This document shows, one piece after another, positions 25,617 through 40,325 of a DNA stretch of 64,000 nucleotides. Both the position numbers and the translations under genes were made by a program. The notes under the pieces were generated by a model. The model was not told where the DNA came from and did not search any database. It saw nothing but the letters and a program-made list of their open reading frames with translations. The stretch is from Homalodisca vitripennis (taxonomy: Eukaryota > Arthropoda > Insecta > Hemiptera > Cicadellidae), in NCBI RefSeq assembly GCF_021130785.1, contig NW_025778016.1:1-64000 (forward strand). Direction: 5' to 3'. Position 1 is the stretch's first letter; every line of letters starts with the position of its first letter.

Positions 25617-26589
25617 TGAGTCTTAGTTTAGCATTGCTTCCCACTAATAATTTCAAAAAAAGGAAAGAAGTGAACAGCAACAATTTTTCATTTGTTTGCA
25701 GATTACATATAACATTTGAACTGCAGGAGTAGGAAATCATAGGCGTGTAATTTCGACCCAATCCCACTGCGCAAATATTACTCAATGACGTATCTGGTGG
25801 CAGTGATTGAGTTTCCTTGTCGTGCATCATATTTAAATTGCATAAACAAAGAAAACTAATTTTTATATAGTTGTTTTGATTACCATACTTCCTCAAATAT
25901 TTAAACCTTAACGGAATGAATGTAGTAGCATTCTATTTAAATATTGTATACAATAATATTCCAAAATAATATACGTAAAACTCAAGTCTGTTCGCTTTTG
26001 TACGAGAAACATTTTGCAGAAAGTCTTGGAGGAAGAAAGTCTGCTTAGTTTTCTGTATCTGTAACATATAAAAAGGACGAGACGTTGTTGGCTGAGCGTT
26101 AGCGTAATGGGCCGACAAAATATTTCTTCTGCGTGTTTGTCCATGTGGAATATGGCTCGGCGTTAAAGAAGTCTAACTTCCGCAGGATTTTAAGATATTT
26201 AATTGAGCTATGGACTTCATATTGTTTATGTAATTTTATTTATACGTAAGCAATATTAAGTGTGTGTGGTGCTGGTCAATTTATGAAACTAAGTGTTAGA
26301 GTAGGCTAACTGGTCATGGACATCTCGAGAAAAAAACTTTATAAATAGATTTTTAATTTTTCATGACATTTCGAGTTTGGTTACAACGCATATACGTTCG
26401 TGTGGTTTGGTTGAGCTTTATCAAAGCGTGTAGATCAGGGAGGCACTTGAGAGCGATTGTGTTATAGACTTGATCCACGGATCTTCATTTCTGGAGAGGC
26501 AGCACTGATATTGATGAGTATACTTGTACCTCTAAGGGATTTGGCTGACTTTAACGTAGAGTAGTTGTTGTAATTGTCTTACTACAGTA

Positions 26590-27850
26590 CCCGTAGATAA
26601 GAATATATGTATAGATGTATAGATAAGAATATCTTTTTTATATGTATGTGTTATTCTAGAGCATGCACGCTGAGTTTCATATTTAAATTACTGTATCTAT
26701 ACAAAAACGTTTACGCAATTGCTTTAGCCTCATTTCTAAAACTAAATATCCCGAAAGCAACACTGCTATAAATAGGCTACTCAGTTTCATTATCCGATTC
26801 TCACATACGGGAATGATAGCAAATTTGAGACTTGTACTCGAACACGTATCTGATATCGTCTATGTGCCCTTTTACTGATTCCTAAATAGTATGTGCAGCT
26901 TTAAAATGCTTCAATGTGAGGAATTCGCTTATAAAACATTTTCCGTGTTAGGAGAGAAAGAAGAGGGCTGTGGGGTGGGCTGTGTTAAAAGCATAGCGGT
27001 GTGAGTTCTGGAGTGTGGTGGGTGGAGGGTGGGCAGAGATTAGCTGCGTAGGTTCTGGTGTGGAAGAGTAGGGATATAATATCTAGGTGTATTCTGGTGT
27101 AGAGAATTTAGGGAGAGAATAGCTGGGTGGGTTCTGGTATGAGGAGGGTGGGGAGACAATAGCTATGTAGATTTTGGTGTGTGAGTATAGGATAGCTGGG
27201 TGGATTCTGGTCTGGAGAGTGTAGGGGGAGAATAACTGGGTGGGTTCTGATGCCAGTGAGCGTGAACGATGTACTAACCACTCAACCTGAAGTAGACACT
27301 TGATTATCTTCCGGACTCCAGCCATGCCTACAGTATACATACATTCATATATATATATATATATATATATATTACACAATCTAAGGAAATAACTATCATT
27401 CAAATTTGAGCAAAGAATAACTTTTGGCCATCCTGAGTATAGTCTTGGTCTCTGGGTGTTGCAGCTCAGTAGCCATGGTCGATACAGTTACATAGTGTCG
27501 TAGACGCAAGTGAACTGAATTCCACAACTTGGGTCTGCTGTTATGCAGAAGATAATGATAATGGAAGATAATGGAACGTTACGTCTCGTATTTCATAGCA
27601 AAATTTATGGTTGTTTGAACCTCTTTAAAAATTCCCACTTGGAATTTAATTGATTTTTATATTGAATTTGTTAAGTTGCTTTAATAGGAAAGACTAGCAG
27701 GCCTAAGCTATTTTTATTGCAAATAATAAATAATAACTTTGAATTTAGCATTACTTAGGCGTATTTATTGATTTTTATTTTTTTATGTAATTTAAGGACT
27801 GATGAACACATTTTGAGCATACAGTAAGTACCCGTACCGTAGCCCTCTTA
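26590..27850 (+). repeat. Left-arm stretch of about 1.26 kb replaced by about 120 bp in the right arm
   Basis: Flanks match 47,610 and 47,730 of the right arm, where only about 120 bp lie between them. The stretch contains a G-rich minisatellite and a short (TA)n tract at 27,347-27,373. No gene is visible; the 106-codon minus-strand frame at 27,083-27,403 is carried by these repeats. Confidence 0.65.
26950..27260 (+). repeat. G-rich minisatellite of about 40-45 bp units with strong strand asymmetry
   Basis: About 6-7 degenerate copies of a unit built from AGCTGGGTGGGTTCTGGTGT followed by GGAGAGTGTAGGGAGAGAAT. The plus strand is rich in G and poor in C. Confidence 0.75.
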
Positions 27851-30690
27851 AGTGATCAATGTGGTTGGATTGAAAGTAAGATGTAAATATGAGTAAGTCA
27901 TATTTACTCATATAGTAAAGTAAGCCACGTGATATTGTTGTTTAGAAATCCCTGCATATTATTCTTTTGATCCTACAATAGATGTGAGTTTGAAGTATAC
28001 ACTCAGCACGTGGTATTGTTATTTACACAGCACAGCAATATTTATTTCTGTCTCTTGCTTCTACTATAGATGGCTTATACGTTTATGTATTTATTTTCGT
28101 AAATATATCGCTACAGTACCATTTCGTTAATTTAAAATGTATTACTTACAACACAAACTAAACACTTCTTCAACGACACATATTGTTTAAATAAATAAAA
28201 AACTATGTTTAAATTGGTTTTAATTGTGGTCTCTCAGCACTTCGGTGCAGTGGGAGTCTAATTTTAAAATAAAACGCCAATATTTATGTAAAAACATAAG
28301 GCCGATATTTATATTAATTACTTTTCCTCCCGGTATTCAGTTATAAGACTTAACCAGAGCAAATTTTATTGTAGCAATTATCTAAAAAGTTCACAGAAGG
28401 ATAAGAACTTAGGGGAATGAAAGCTGCTTATACAAATTAAGGCTGGAAAGACTTTCCTCCACTTGACAAGCTGCCTAACAGCTGCCGAGACCGGATTTGG
28501 TTCTCACATTTAGTTTTTCCTTGTAACATACACAAGCACTGTAACTTATTTTTACTGTCTCTGGTGACAAAAAATACAGGATTAAATACATTTTAAATCT
28601 TTAATTTATGTATTAACGATTATTCTTTTCCTTCTTCCTATGAGTCGTAAGTCATGTAATGTTATGATGATATTTTTTATTGGAGAAAAATATAGTAGTA
28701 CGCAAGTACACAATGTTCATTATTTTTTAAACTTACTGGAAAATGTATGTTATATTTCTACCATAGGATAAGCGAGCGTGTAACGTTACCCAATACGTTA
28801 GAATACGTTAGTTTTTTGAGTTTACAATGTGAACGCTTTTAGCCACGGATTTCGTTACATTTTCTCCCACCTGCCTCTTTTTGTAACCTCATTTATTACA
28901 TTATAGATATGCATTATTGACTAATCAGAGATCGTGGACTCTAAATGAATATATATCACTCATACCTTCCGCCATAAAATTGTCACAAGTAACACGAGCA
29001 TACTAGTCAAACTCTTCTCAAACACCTTTCCAAGTATTCCTTGATAAGTAATTGCCTTTGGAATAAAACCGCATCTATTAACGATAATCATTAGTTGTCG
29101 AGTAGAGAAAGGGAGACTTAAGCACCATTGAGGTAACATACATGCGGGATTACATGCCATATGGTTGGGAAGTTCATAAGATCTAGAAGCATTTTATGGT
29201 CATTGAGCTCTATAATAGACTTATCTTAGTGAGCATAGCTAATTTGCATGGATATCTGAAAAATTTCAAGTTTTTATTTCAGATATCAGTGGGTTTTAAT
29301 TGAAATCACCATAAAAGTTAAACCTATGAATCGGTAAACAGCTATTTTTCAGGGTTGTTTTTAAATTGGTAAAATACTGTCCAGTTATCAATGGATCCAC
29401 TGTGAGACAACACGTGCTGCTGTTACAAAATGTCGTAGTAACTGATAAGAAAAATCGAATTAACATGAGACGTTTTGAGTTTGTCGCTTACGAAATCAGT
29501 TATGTGAACACAAACAAACACCCATGTAACATGAAGCATCCTACCTTTATAGTGGGATTTTACGTCATTGTAATATTTTTTGTTGATTTTTTATTTAAAG
29601 TTATTTTAATATACTGAAAAACTCCGTCATACTTTTATTGACTACATGTTTGTATATTTTAATGTTATATTACTAATGGTATATTTTTTTGTTTCTTCTT
29701 TTGGTCTTCTTTTTAGGGAGATTATTATTTTGTCAATAAACGAGGTCACATTGTAATATTTTATTTAATTGTTACTTTCACATTAAATTAGCGGCCACCC
29801 ATTCAGAGCACACTGTGGTGTCTATGCTTAGGCAAATGTACTGTAAATATTGTAGAATTTAATTTTTTTCTTCACATTAACATAGTTTATCTAGTTCGGG
29901 GAAGATCTGTTATCCCGACACAGTGGAGTATAACTCACTGGAAAGTGGCAAAACACTTCTATACTGATTTATGGTAACTTTACGTACTATTTACTTTGAA
30001 TTAATATATAGAAAATAAATATTCATAAACAAGTATTTCGTGTAAATCATTTCATCCCTATAGCCGAAGGCTACACTGTAATTCAGCGAGACGAGAATAA
30101 ATTGGCTTTTATCTGTAACAATGTAGTTCTTCGTAGAACTGATAGTGAACATTCTCCTAAGCAAATATAAAAATTACTTAAAAAACCATATATAAAAAAC
30201 AATTGACTTACGTTTGATATGCGAAGTATTATCTTGAAGATGCTGCCCGCGCTAATGACCGGAAGCATTAAAGTTTATGCACTATTTCCTTTTACGATGT
30301 ATTCAAATTTTTCTTGCAAGTTACTGGAACTAAGCAGCCGCAGCGTGCTCTAAGTGTGTGGCCTCTGTTTCATTAGAAAGCACCATTTTAATTTGATGGC
30401 ATATTTGATTGATTAAGCGTCATTATTCTTCTCGTGTTGACCTTCATGTAACCTGAGTCATTTACTATTGCACAGTTTAGAATAAGTGTCCAGTGAAATG
30501 TAAGTTAAGCCTTTTATGTGTCGCTTGTCGAATAGCTGAGTCTGACTGGAATATATCTAATGTTATCATAATTACATGAATTATTCTGTAGTGTGCTTAA
30601 CCATCTATGGATTTCAGGTATAACTTGAAACGAAACTAGGTTATAATGTGTGAATTGCATGTCTAACCTCTTATTGAACCATAAAGCAAA
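27851..30690. other. Left-arm sequence without a gene
   Basis: It pairs with 44,850-47,600 in inverted orientation at about 88-92% by eye. The frames at 28,960-29,160, 29,366-29,617, 30,083-30,268 and 30,514-30,714 have no motif and are not kept intact in the partner. A short module with GCGTGCTCT and GTGGCCTCT occurs twice in each arm, near 29,805 and 30,335 in this one. Confidence 0.5.
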
Positions 30691-31545
30691 GTTGTAATTG
30701 TGTTTGAAGTCCAAGAATGAATGAAGCTGGAAGAGAGACTGGGACTAGGAGACAGCTGCCTCTGGTGGCCCAAGTTGTAATTGTGTTTGAAGTCCAATAA
30801 TGAATGAAGCTGGAAGAGAGATGGGGACTAGGAGACAGTGCTGCCTCTGGTGGCACAAGTTGTAATTGTGTTTGAAGTCCAATCATGAAGAAGCTGGAAG
30901 AGAGACTGGGACTAGGAGACAGTGCTGCCTCTGGTGGCACAAGTTGTAATTGTGTTTGAAGTCCAATCATGAAAGAAGCTGGAAGAGAGACTGGGACTAG
31001 GAGACAGTGCTGCCTCTGGTGGCACAAGTTGTAATTGTGTTTGAAGTCCAATCATGAATGAAGCTGGAAGAGAGACTGGGACTAGGAGACAGTGCTGCCT
31101 CTGGTGGCACAAGTTGTAATTGTGTTTGAAGTCCAATCATGAATGAAGCTGGAAGAGAGACTGGGACTAGGAGACAGTTGGCACAAGTTGTAATTGTGTT
31201 TGAAGTCCAATCATGAATGAAGCTGGAAGAGAGACTGGGACTAGGAGACAGTGCTGCCTCTGTGCACAAGTTGTAATTGTGTTGAAGTCCAATCATGAAA
31301 GAAGCTGGAAGAGACTGGGACTAGGAGACAGTGCTGCCTCTGGTGGCACAAGTTGTAATTGTGTTTGAAGTCCAATCATGTGTTTGACAGTGCTGCCTCT
31401 GGTGGCACAAGTTGTAATTGTGTTTGAAGTCCAATCATGAATGAAGCTGGAAGAGAGACTGGGACTAGGAGACAGTGCTGCCTCTGGTGGCACAAGTTGT
31501 AATTGTGTTTGAAGTCCAATCATGAATGAAACCGAATCCAAGGTC
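30691..31545 (-). repeat. 85-bp minisatellite, 11 copies (left arm)
   Basis: The core GTTGTAATTGTGTTTGAAGT begins at 30,691, 30,774, 30,859, 30,943, 31,028, 31,113, 31,187, 31,270, 31,352, 31,411 and 31,495. Most units are 82-85 bp; two are shortened to 74 and 59 bp. The minus strand of the unit lacks stop codons and 85 is not a multiple of three, so each frame cycles through all three readings. That produces open frames of up to 126 codons that are not genes. The right arm has only six copies. Confidence 0.95.
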
Positions 31546-33058
<1,513 letters not shown>

Positions 33059-33059
33059 T

Positions 33060-33560
33060 TTATAAATATGTATAAATGAATTTTTGTCTGTATGTCCTTT
33101 ATAGAATCATAAACTATTTGACCGATCATTATGAAAATATTTTGGTATATGTTTTTTTCCACGGAGTAGTTTTATTTCCCGTTGATGTAACTTGCCACTA
33201 GGCGGCACTGCAAAAGATAAAAGTGCCTACACATTATAAACTACAATTACGAGACAGTTACCTATATTAAATAGCCAAACAATATTTGAAGGCGCTGAGT
33301 TATAATACATGTTTATCTTTAAAATAAATTTCTGGTTGAGCTTAAAGCTTGAGTGTTAGACCACTTTATATTAATATAGATTTACGCGTACAATGGCTAT
33401 AAACATACACTTTAGACAGATTTTCTTGATCGTGGCAAGAAGGCAAACTCTACATCAGCGTTGAAAATATAATTCACTTGAACCAGAAATACTCATACAC
33501 GAGCAAGGCTTACGAAAACCGTGCGAAGCCGCGTGAAACATATAGTTATATGTTAAAGTA
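33060..33560 (+). repeat. Dispersed repeat with gaagccgcg-type end, left-arm copy
   Basis: It begins with a GTCTGTATGTCC...CATAAACTATTTGACCGATC stretch and ends with TTTTCTTGATCGTGGCAA, then CGTGCGAAGCCGCGTGAAAC. Related ends occur at 42,440-42,600 (inverted partner), 57,170-57,300, 57,480-57,630, partly at 62,095 and weakly at 14,641. Such sequences are abundant in insect genomes as Helitron- or RTE-type repeats; the class cannot be fixed here. Confidence 0.6.
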
Positions 33561-34034
33561 ATAATATAAGGGAAAGAAGGTCAAACATTTTTATGGTGCC
33601 TTATTATCATTGCACTACTTAACTTTCAACAAGAGTTATAAGATCTCAACAATTCTTAAGTTCTTAAACTTTTATTCACGAACATATTTCTCTGCAATAC
33701 CTTTTACAAGAATTTTGTTTAAATTTCAAACACATTTATAATAAAGTCATACGACTTATAAAGTGGGTAACCGGTTCAAGGTAAAAATATTGCTGTGTAT
33801 GATATCAGTTTTTAAGGTGATTATTTTGTACACTCTAGTTTTACAGAATAGTTTCCTTTCAAACTTTATATCGAACCTTCTAGTTCGTTTGATAGCATTG
33901 AAGCAGGTGTAATTTTATATTTCAATATTGCTTTGAACACCAAATTTTGCTTGGTGGTCAACCCTGCAGTGAAGAAGGTTCATGGGTGGCGGTAACACCA
34001 AGGTATGAAAACTCAACTGAAATTACAAATTACT
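33561..34034. other. Left-arm sequence without a gene
   Basis: It pairs with 41,990-42,440 at about 97% apart from small indels. No feature of its own. Confidence 0.5.
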
Positions 34035-36770
34035 ACCAAGAGTTTCTCTCATTAAACACTTTATGGACATACTGAACTTCGGTTTTCATAACATTTCTAT
34101 TTCAAAATCGGATTAATATTATTCTACTTATTATATTGCGAATTATTTGTTTTATATCATATAAAATACATTATATTGAGCAACGATGTAGTCAACTCAA
34201 AATAATTCTGGCCAGGCTATTGTTGAGTTTATTTTATTATATGTAGGTTAAATATTCCAAGACATAATCTACAAAGCAAAAAAGGTGAAGGAGTTTATGA
34301 TTCGGAAAATTGCATGTCACATATCTTCCTATCCAGAGCAATGCAGCGTTCTTCACTGCGTCTTTCTGTACTTCATCATGCTTAGGAGTAGTTCCTTTTC
34401 ACATGGGCATTACTTTTTCTTGATTATATACAATAAAAGAAAAAGATACTGTAAAATACAAATGTATAAACCTTACAAAATTTTACTGTTGTTAATAATA
34501 ATTGGGTTTGGTCTGACTTGGTATTTAGTTTTAAGCCGCTCTCTTACACTGTATAAAATAATTATATATCCTGTAGTCAATAAAATATGTATATCTTTTC
34601 TTGAAATAATGGGTTTTGAAAAATTCCTTAACTACATAAAATTTAATAATGCCAGCCATTCATATTTATAAATAACATATGAAATAAAATTATAAACATG
34701 TGATTCCGATAAAGGTACGCACTTTTTCAGGGTTGATAGAGGGTGTGGATACAAAACTTTTTTTACAGTATACATAGAGTCGCAAATGTTTGGTTTCAAT
34801 GCGTTGCAACACGTAATGTTCCCCTTTAGATTCGCCCCAAAAAATTTAAGCTGCTGAAAAGCTTATTTTGTTTTACTTTATTTATTTTTAATAACACATA
34901 AACGAATCATATAATGTAAACAAGAATGTATAAACAAAAAAAACTATTATTAACAGGAAAATTCAAAATTTGTTTCTCGTTACTGAACTTTTTTTAACAT
35001 CGACTTTTCTTATATTTTGAAAGAGTCGGGTTTTTTTTTCTACTTCTGCTGCTTTGATAATATTTTTCCACTCTTGTTTACATGAATTGAGTTCTTTTAT
35101 TTTTAATTAAGAAGAAAAACACATATATTGATTGTAGGTTTGAGATTTTCTGACCGAATCCCGAAGGGGAAACTACGGTAACCTATAAGGGGGCGTTTCT
35201 CAAATTCTCAATTTTCTCGGAAACGAAACATTTTCCACTCTATATGTATCTTGGACAAAAGATTTTTGCATCCACATCCTACTAGAAACCTGATGAAGTG
35301 CGCACTTCGTTTCTTGTATCAAACTCACTGTATTTTTGTAAAAGAACCGTGAGTAAATTCAAACAGGGTTTATAAAATATTCTAAAAATATTATAATCTT
35401 GATTTTTACAATACGGTCATTCATTAAAATACTTGGAAAGCAAATAGTGAGCATATGTCTAATTTATTATGCAACACAAAGCAATCCCTAATTTAATTAT
35501 ACATTTTTGTTCTAACAGGATGTCAAGGTTCTCAGATAGTTGCCACTAAAATTGCGTAGAAATATGACGCGATAACATTGAAACCATGTATAAAAACACC
35601 TTTATAATTTTGTAAAAGATGGCAACACCCAACATTTTATAAATAAATTTATACGGTTATAACTATGGACTATAGGATTTAAGATTGTACAGCTATAAAA
35701 ATAATATGCTAATGGTTCAATATTCCAAATTAGTTCTAAGGCCCTTTAAAAGTTTTTACATTTATAGTATACATGACTAAACTAAAATAAGTTACATAAG
35801 TACGAGTATATAAGAATTTCGAGAGATAATCTAACGGTTTAGCCGGTTTATGTGCGAATAGCGATGGTGCTCTGAATTGTAGTTAACGTGGATCTATTAC
35901 CTCTGTGAGTTATGATGCATGTTTACGTCACGGACATGACAGTCAACCCTGTCATTGTGGTTATAACATATGTATTGTTCTTAGTGTGTTCGCGTGTGTA
36001 ATACAATGTACAATAGTACATTACACCGGAGTGGTAAATATCGATAAATATAATTATTTATGACGTTACTGCATTTAAAACAATTGTACTTTTTTGTAGC
36101 TGTATATACAAAATCATAAGGTCATTTTAAAAGAAAATTTATACGAAAAACAATTAAAATTATTAAGGTAAAGACCTGGTAAATACCTTTAAAATGTGTT
36201 TATAACGCCATAAACTTTATTCAATCCTAGTACTCGCTTCTAAGCAGCTCCCCCTACATATTCAGATTCCCCCCCCCCCCCCTTTCCCTTTCTTCTTCCC
36301 CCCTCTCCATTAAAAGAACTACCATATTCAATGGTTTCACATACAACTATATTATTGATTTTTGTAATCTCATATAAAAACTATGCAGAGAGTTAGATTA
36401 GAATTTCTTCCACACGGTCTCTCGTTATTGATTCTCTTCAGACATTATCTCCAGATTCTAGGAGCACAGTCTGTGACAGCGTCAGATCAGGGACACTTTC
36501 ACTAAGCGAAGGTGAAATTCAACATTCGAGTGGGATCAACACTCTGTTGCTTAGCAAAACGTTGTCTTAAACACTTAGTACACTCAGTTAAGCACTAATT
36601 TATTTATTATTAACGTATAAGTCACAGACTGTTCATGCCAACTTAGGATATTAACTCAAACAGTTAATACGAGAATCAATCCAAATCAGTAGGTTTAATT
36701 CTCTGCTTCCGTCAAAAGCTACTTTTCTGGTCACATTATAAGCTTTAAACTTGGTTTTCAATCTATTATA
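34035..36770 (+). repeat. 2.7-kb direct tandem duplication, first unit
   Basis: This unit begins at ACCAAGAGTTTCTCTC and ends at 36,770, immediately before the same start word recurs. Its first 1.68 kb belongs to the left palindrome arm; the rest (35,714-36,770) has no inverted partner. A 128-codon frame at 34,285-34,671 with two hydrophobic stretches is frameshifted in the other two copies, so it is not called a gene. Confidence 0.85.
36269..36282 (+). repeat. Poly-C tract of 14 bases in a CT-rich stretch
   Basis: It lies in a pyrimidine-only stretch that replaces unrelated sequence at the matching place (about 38,985-39,020) in the second unit. Confidence 0.85.
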
Positions 36771-39420
36771 ACCAAGAGTTTTCTCATTAAACACTTTATG
36801 GACATACTGAACTTCGGTTTCATAACATTATCCATTTCAAAATCCGATTAATATTATTCTACTTATTATATTGCGAATTATATTTGTTTTATATTATATA
36901 AAATACATTATATTGAGCAACGATGTAGTCAACTCAAAATAATTCTGGCCAGGCTATTATTGAGTTTATTTTATTACATGTAGGTTAAATATTCCAAGGC
37001 ATAATCTACAAAGCAAATAGGTGAAGGAGTTTATGATTCGGTAAAATTGCATGTCACATAAGTCTTCCTAATCCCAGAGCAATGCAGCGTTTCTTCACTG
37101 CGTCTTCTGTACTTCATCATGCTCAGGGAGAGTAGTTCTTTTCACATGGGCATTTACTTTTTATGATTATATACAATAAAAAGAAAAAGATGACTGTAAA
37201 ATACAAATGTATAAAACCTTACAAAATTGTACTGATGTAAATAATGGGGATTGGTCAGACCTTGTATTTAGTTTTAAGGCCGCTCTCTTACACTTGTATA
37301 ATTATACTGTAATATCCTGCAGTCAAAATATACGTATATCTTTCTTGAAATAATGAGGTTTTTGAAAAATTCCTTTAACTACATAAAATTTAATATAATG
37401 CCAGCCAATTCATAATTTATAAATAACAATATGAAGTAAAAAAAATTATAAACAGTGATACTCCGATAAAGGTACGAACTATTTCATGGGTTGATAGAGG
37501 GTGTGGATACAAACTTTTTTTTCCAGTATACATAGAGTCGCAAATGTTTTTGGTTTCAATGCGTTGCAAGAAACGTAATGTTCCCTTTAGATTCGCCCAA
37601 AAAATTTACAGCTGCTGAAAAGCTTATTTTGTTTTACTTGTATTTATTTTTAATAACACATTAACGAATCATATAATGTAAAAAGAATTTATAAAAAAAT
37701 ATTATTACAGGAAATCAAATTGTTCTCGTTTACTGATCTTTTATTTAACATCGACTGTCTTATATTTTGAAAGAGTCGGGGTTTTTTCTATTTCTGCAGC
37801 TTGATAATATTTTTCCATTCTTGTTTACATGAATTGGTTCTTTTATTTTTAATTAAGAAGAAAAACACATATATTGATTGTAAGGTTTGAGATTTTCTGA
37901 CCGAATCCCGAAGGGGAAACTACGTAACCTATAAGGGGGCGTTTCTGTCTCAATTCTCTCAATTTTCTCGGAAACGAAACATTTTCCACTCTATATGTAT
38001 TGGACAAAGATTTTTGTATCCACATTCCTCTAGAAATCCTAGAAGTGCGCACTTGTATCAAACTCACTGTATTTGTATAAAAAGAATCGTGAGTAAATTC
38101 AAACAGGGTTTATAAATATTCTTAAAAATATTATAATCTTGATTTTATACAATACGGTCCAATTAAAATATTGGAAAGCAAATAGTGAGCATATGTCTAA
38201 ATTTTTTATTATGCAACACAAAGCAATCCCTAATTTATTTATACATTTTTTTCTAACAGGATGTCAAGGTTCTCAGATAGTTGCACTAAAAATTGGCGTA
38301 GAACTATGCGGTAACATTGAAACCATGTAAAAAAACACCTTTATAAATTTGTAAAAGATGGCAACACCCAACATTTTTAATAAAATAAATTTATACGGTT
38401 ATAGAACTATGACTAATTAGGATTTAAGACTTGTTCACACGTATAAAATAATATGCTAATGGTTCAATTATTCCCAAATTAGTCTAAGGCCCTTTAAAAG
38501 TTTTTACATTTATAGTATACATGACTAAACTAAATAATTACATAATGTACGAGTATATACGAATTTCGAGAGATAATCAAACGGTTTAGCGGGCGTTTAT
38601 GTGCAATAGCGATGGTGCTGATGTAGTTAACGTGGATCTATTACCGTCTGTGAGTTTATGATGCATGTTACGATCACGGACATGACAGTCAACCTGTCAT
38701 TGGTTATAACATATGTATGTTCTTGTGTTCGCGTGTGTAATACATTTACAATAGTACATTTACACCGGAGTGGTAAATATCGATAAATATAATGTATTTA
38801 TACGTTACTGCATTTAAACAATTGTAATTTTTGTAGCTGTATATACAAATCATTAAGGTCATTTTAAAAAGAAAATTATAACGAATAAAAATTATTAAAG
38901 TAGAAGACCTGGTAAATTACCTTAAAATGTGTTATACGCCATAAACTTTATTCAATCCTAACTACTCGCTTCTTAAGAGCAGCCTACATATCAAGGTTAC
39001 ATTTAAAAGTAATACTAACTTAATATGTATTGATTTTGTAATCTCATATAAAAACTATGCAGAGAGTTAGATTAGAATTTCTTCCAAACGGTCTCTTATT
39101 GAATCTCTTCAGACATTTCTCCAGATTCTAGGAGTCAAGTCTGTGACAGCGTCAGATCAGACACTTCACTAAGAGGAAGGTGAAATTCAACATTCGAGTT
39201 GGATCAACACTCTGTGCTTTGCAAACGTGTCTTAAACACTTAGTACACTCAGTTAAGCACTATTTATTTATGATTAACGTATAAGTCACAGACTGTTCAT
39301 GCCAACTTCGGATATTAACCATACAGTAATAAGAGATCCAAATCAGTCGTTTAATTCTCTGCTTCCGTCAAAAGCTACTTTCTGGTCACATTATAAGCTT
39401 TAAACTTGGTTTCAATCTAT
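36771..39420 (+). repeat. 2.7-kb direct tandem duplication, second, indel-rich unit
   Basis: It follows the first unit without a gap and matches it end to end, but with very many single-base insertions and deletions, often in homopolymers. Where the first unit and the inverted right arm differ, this unit usually carries the right-arm base (for example CTTCTGTACTTCATCATGCT near 37,105-37,130 and TTTTTATGATTATATAC near 37,157). No coding frame survives. Confidence 0.85.
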
Positions 39421-40325
39421 TAAAACACCATTTTAAATTTTGTTAGAGCCCTTCTATAGTTAAAATTTATCAGTACCAATATACAATAATTCCTGGATAT
39501 AGTTTTTCGTGAAGCTACGCCCCCTTGGGTCCAAGTTTGGTTAAGCGATGTACTTAAGTTTGTGTATTCAAAATTGAAATACTTAATTTCGTTTTAAGTA
39601 CGGTAAATTTATACTACACCAGGAGAAATAAAAACAAACTCTAAAGTATGTACACACAGAGAGACAAACAAATATTTAGATTTTCAACTCTTTAGAGCTT
39701 TAAACTTCAGTAATTCTGCCATTAATTATTTGTCTTCGCTGGTAGGTTGAATGATCAGTGACAAATTAGTGTCGATGGTATGTGACGTGTTCTTCGCTTG
39801 TCCCTGCTCGCTCCTGTCAACCACACGGCGCTGTGCCACAATTAACGTAGAAATATGTTACCCCCGGTTTGGTATGTGTACCTTTGATAAATTGTGGGTT
39901 ATCCTACATACAAGTGGAAAGCAAGATACTTGTACTACGCTTGGGGTCGACATCTTAAAGTCTTGCTAGATTCAACTCCATTGTGGTTCATCAACCAACA
40001 GTGCCTAGATCATATTAACTACACTAACCGTAAACATATCTGCTTGTCAACACAGCTGTCACTGAAATTTCCCTTGCATTTGAAATACTATAGTCACTGT
40101 ATGGTTTTTACTCTAGAAGTTGTATTTAACCAACACCAAGAGTACTGCCAGTTTGTAATTTCTCATGAATAATTCCACCTGTAACAATATGTTGCTTCCA
40201 ATGCAGTCGGAGATATGGTAATTTCATCCTCGGCTACCATCTAGAAATAACATATACCGATGCATTATTAGTTATGAAGGCTAAATAGTAAAAATGTAAT
40301 AGTACATAATATAATTATTGAAATA
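39421..40325. other. Unique spacer at the palindrome axis
   Basis: About 0.9 kb not repeated elsewhere in the window. The frames of 72 and 92 codons at 39,751-39,969 and 39,894-40,172 overlap in different frames and have no motif I recognise. They have mixed composition but no other support. Confidence 0.5.

Noticed and set aside
25908..26144. 78-codon frame open in both palindrome arms
   Set aside because: A second overlapping frame is equally open, and most differences between the arms change the residue, so there is no sign of selection on a protein.
34285..34671. 128-codon frame with two hydrophobic segments, copied near 37.0 kb and inverted at 41.7 kb
   Set aside because: Both other copies are frameshifted by small indels and nothing resembles a known family.
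39751..40172. Two overlapping frames in the axis spacer
   Set aside because: They use different frames of the same DNA and neither shows a domain or splice support.
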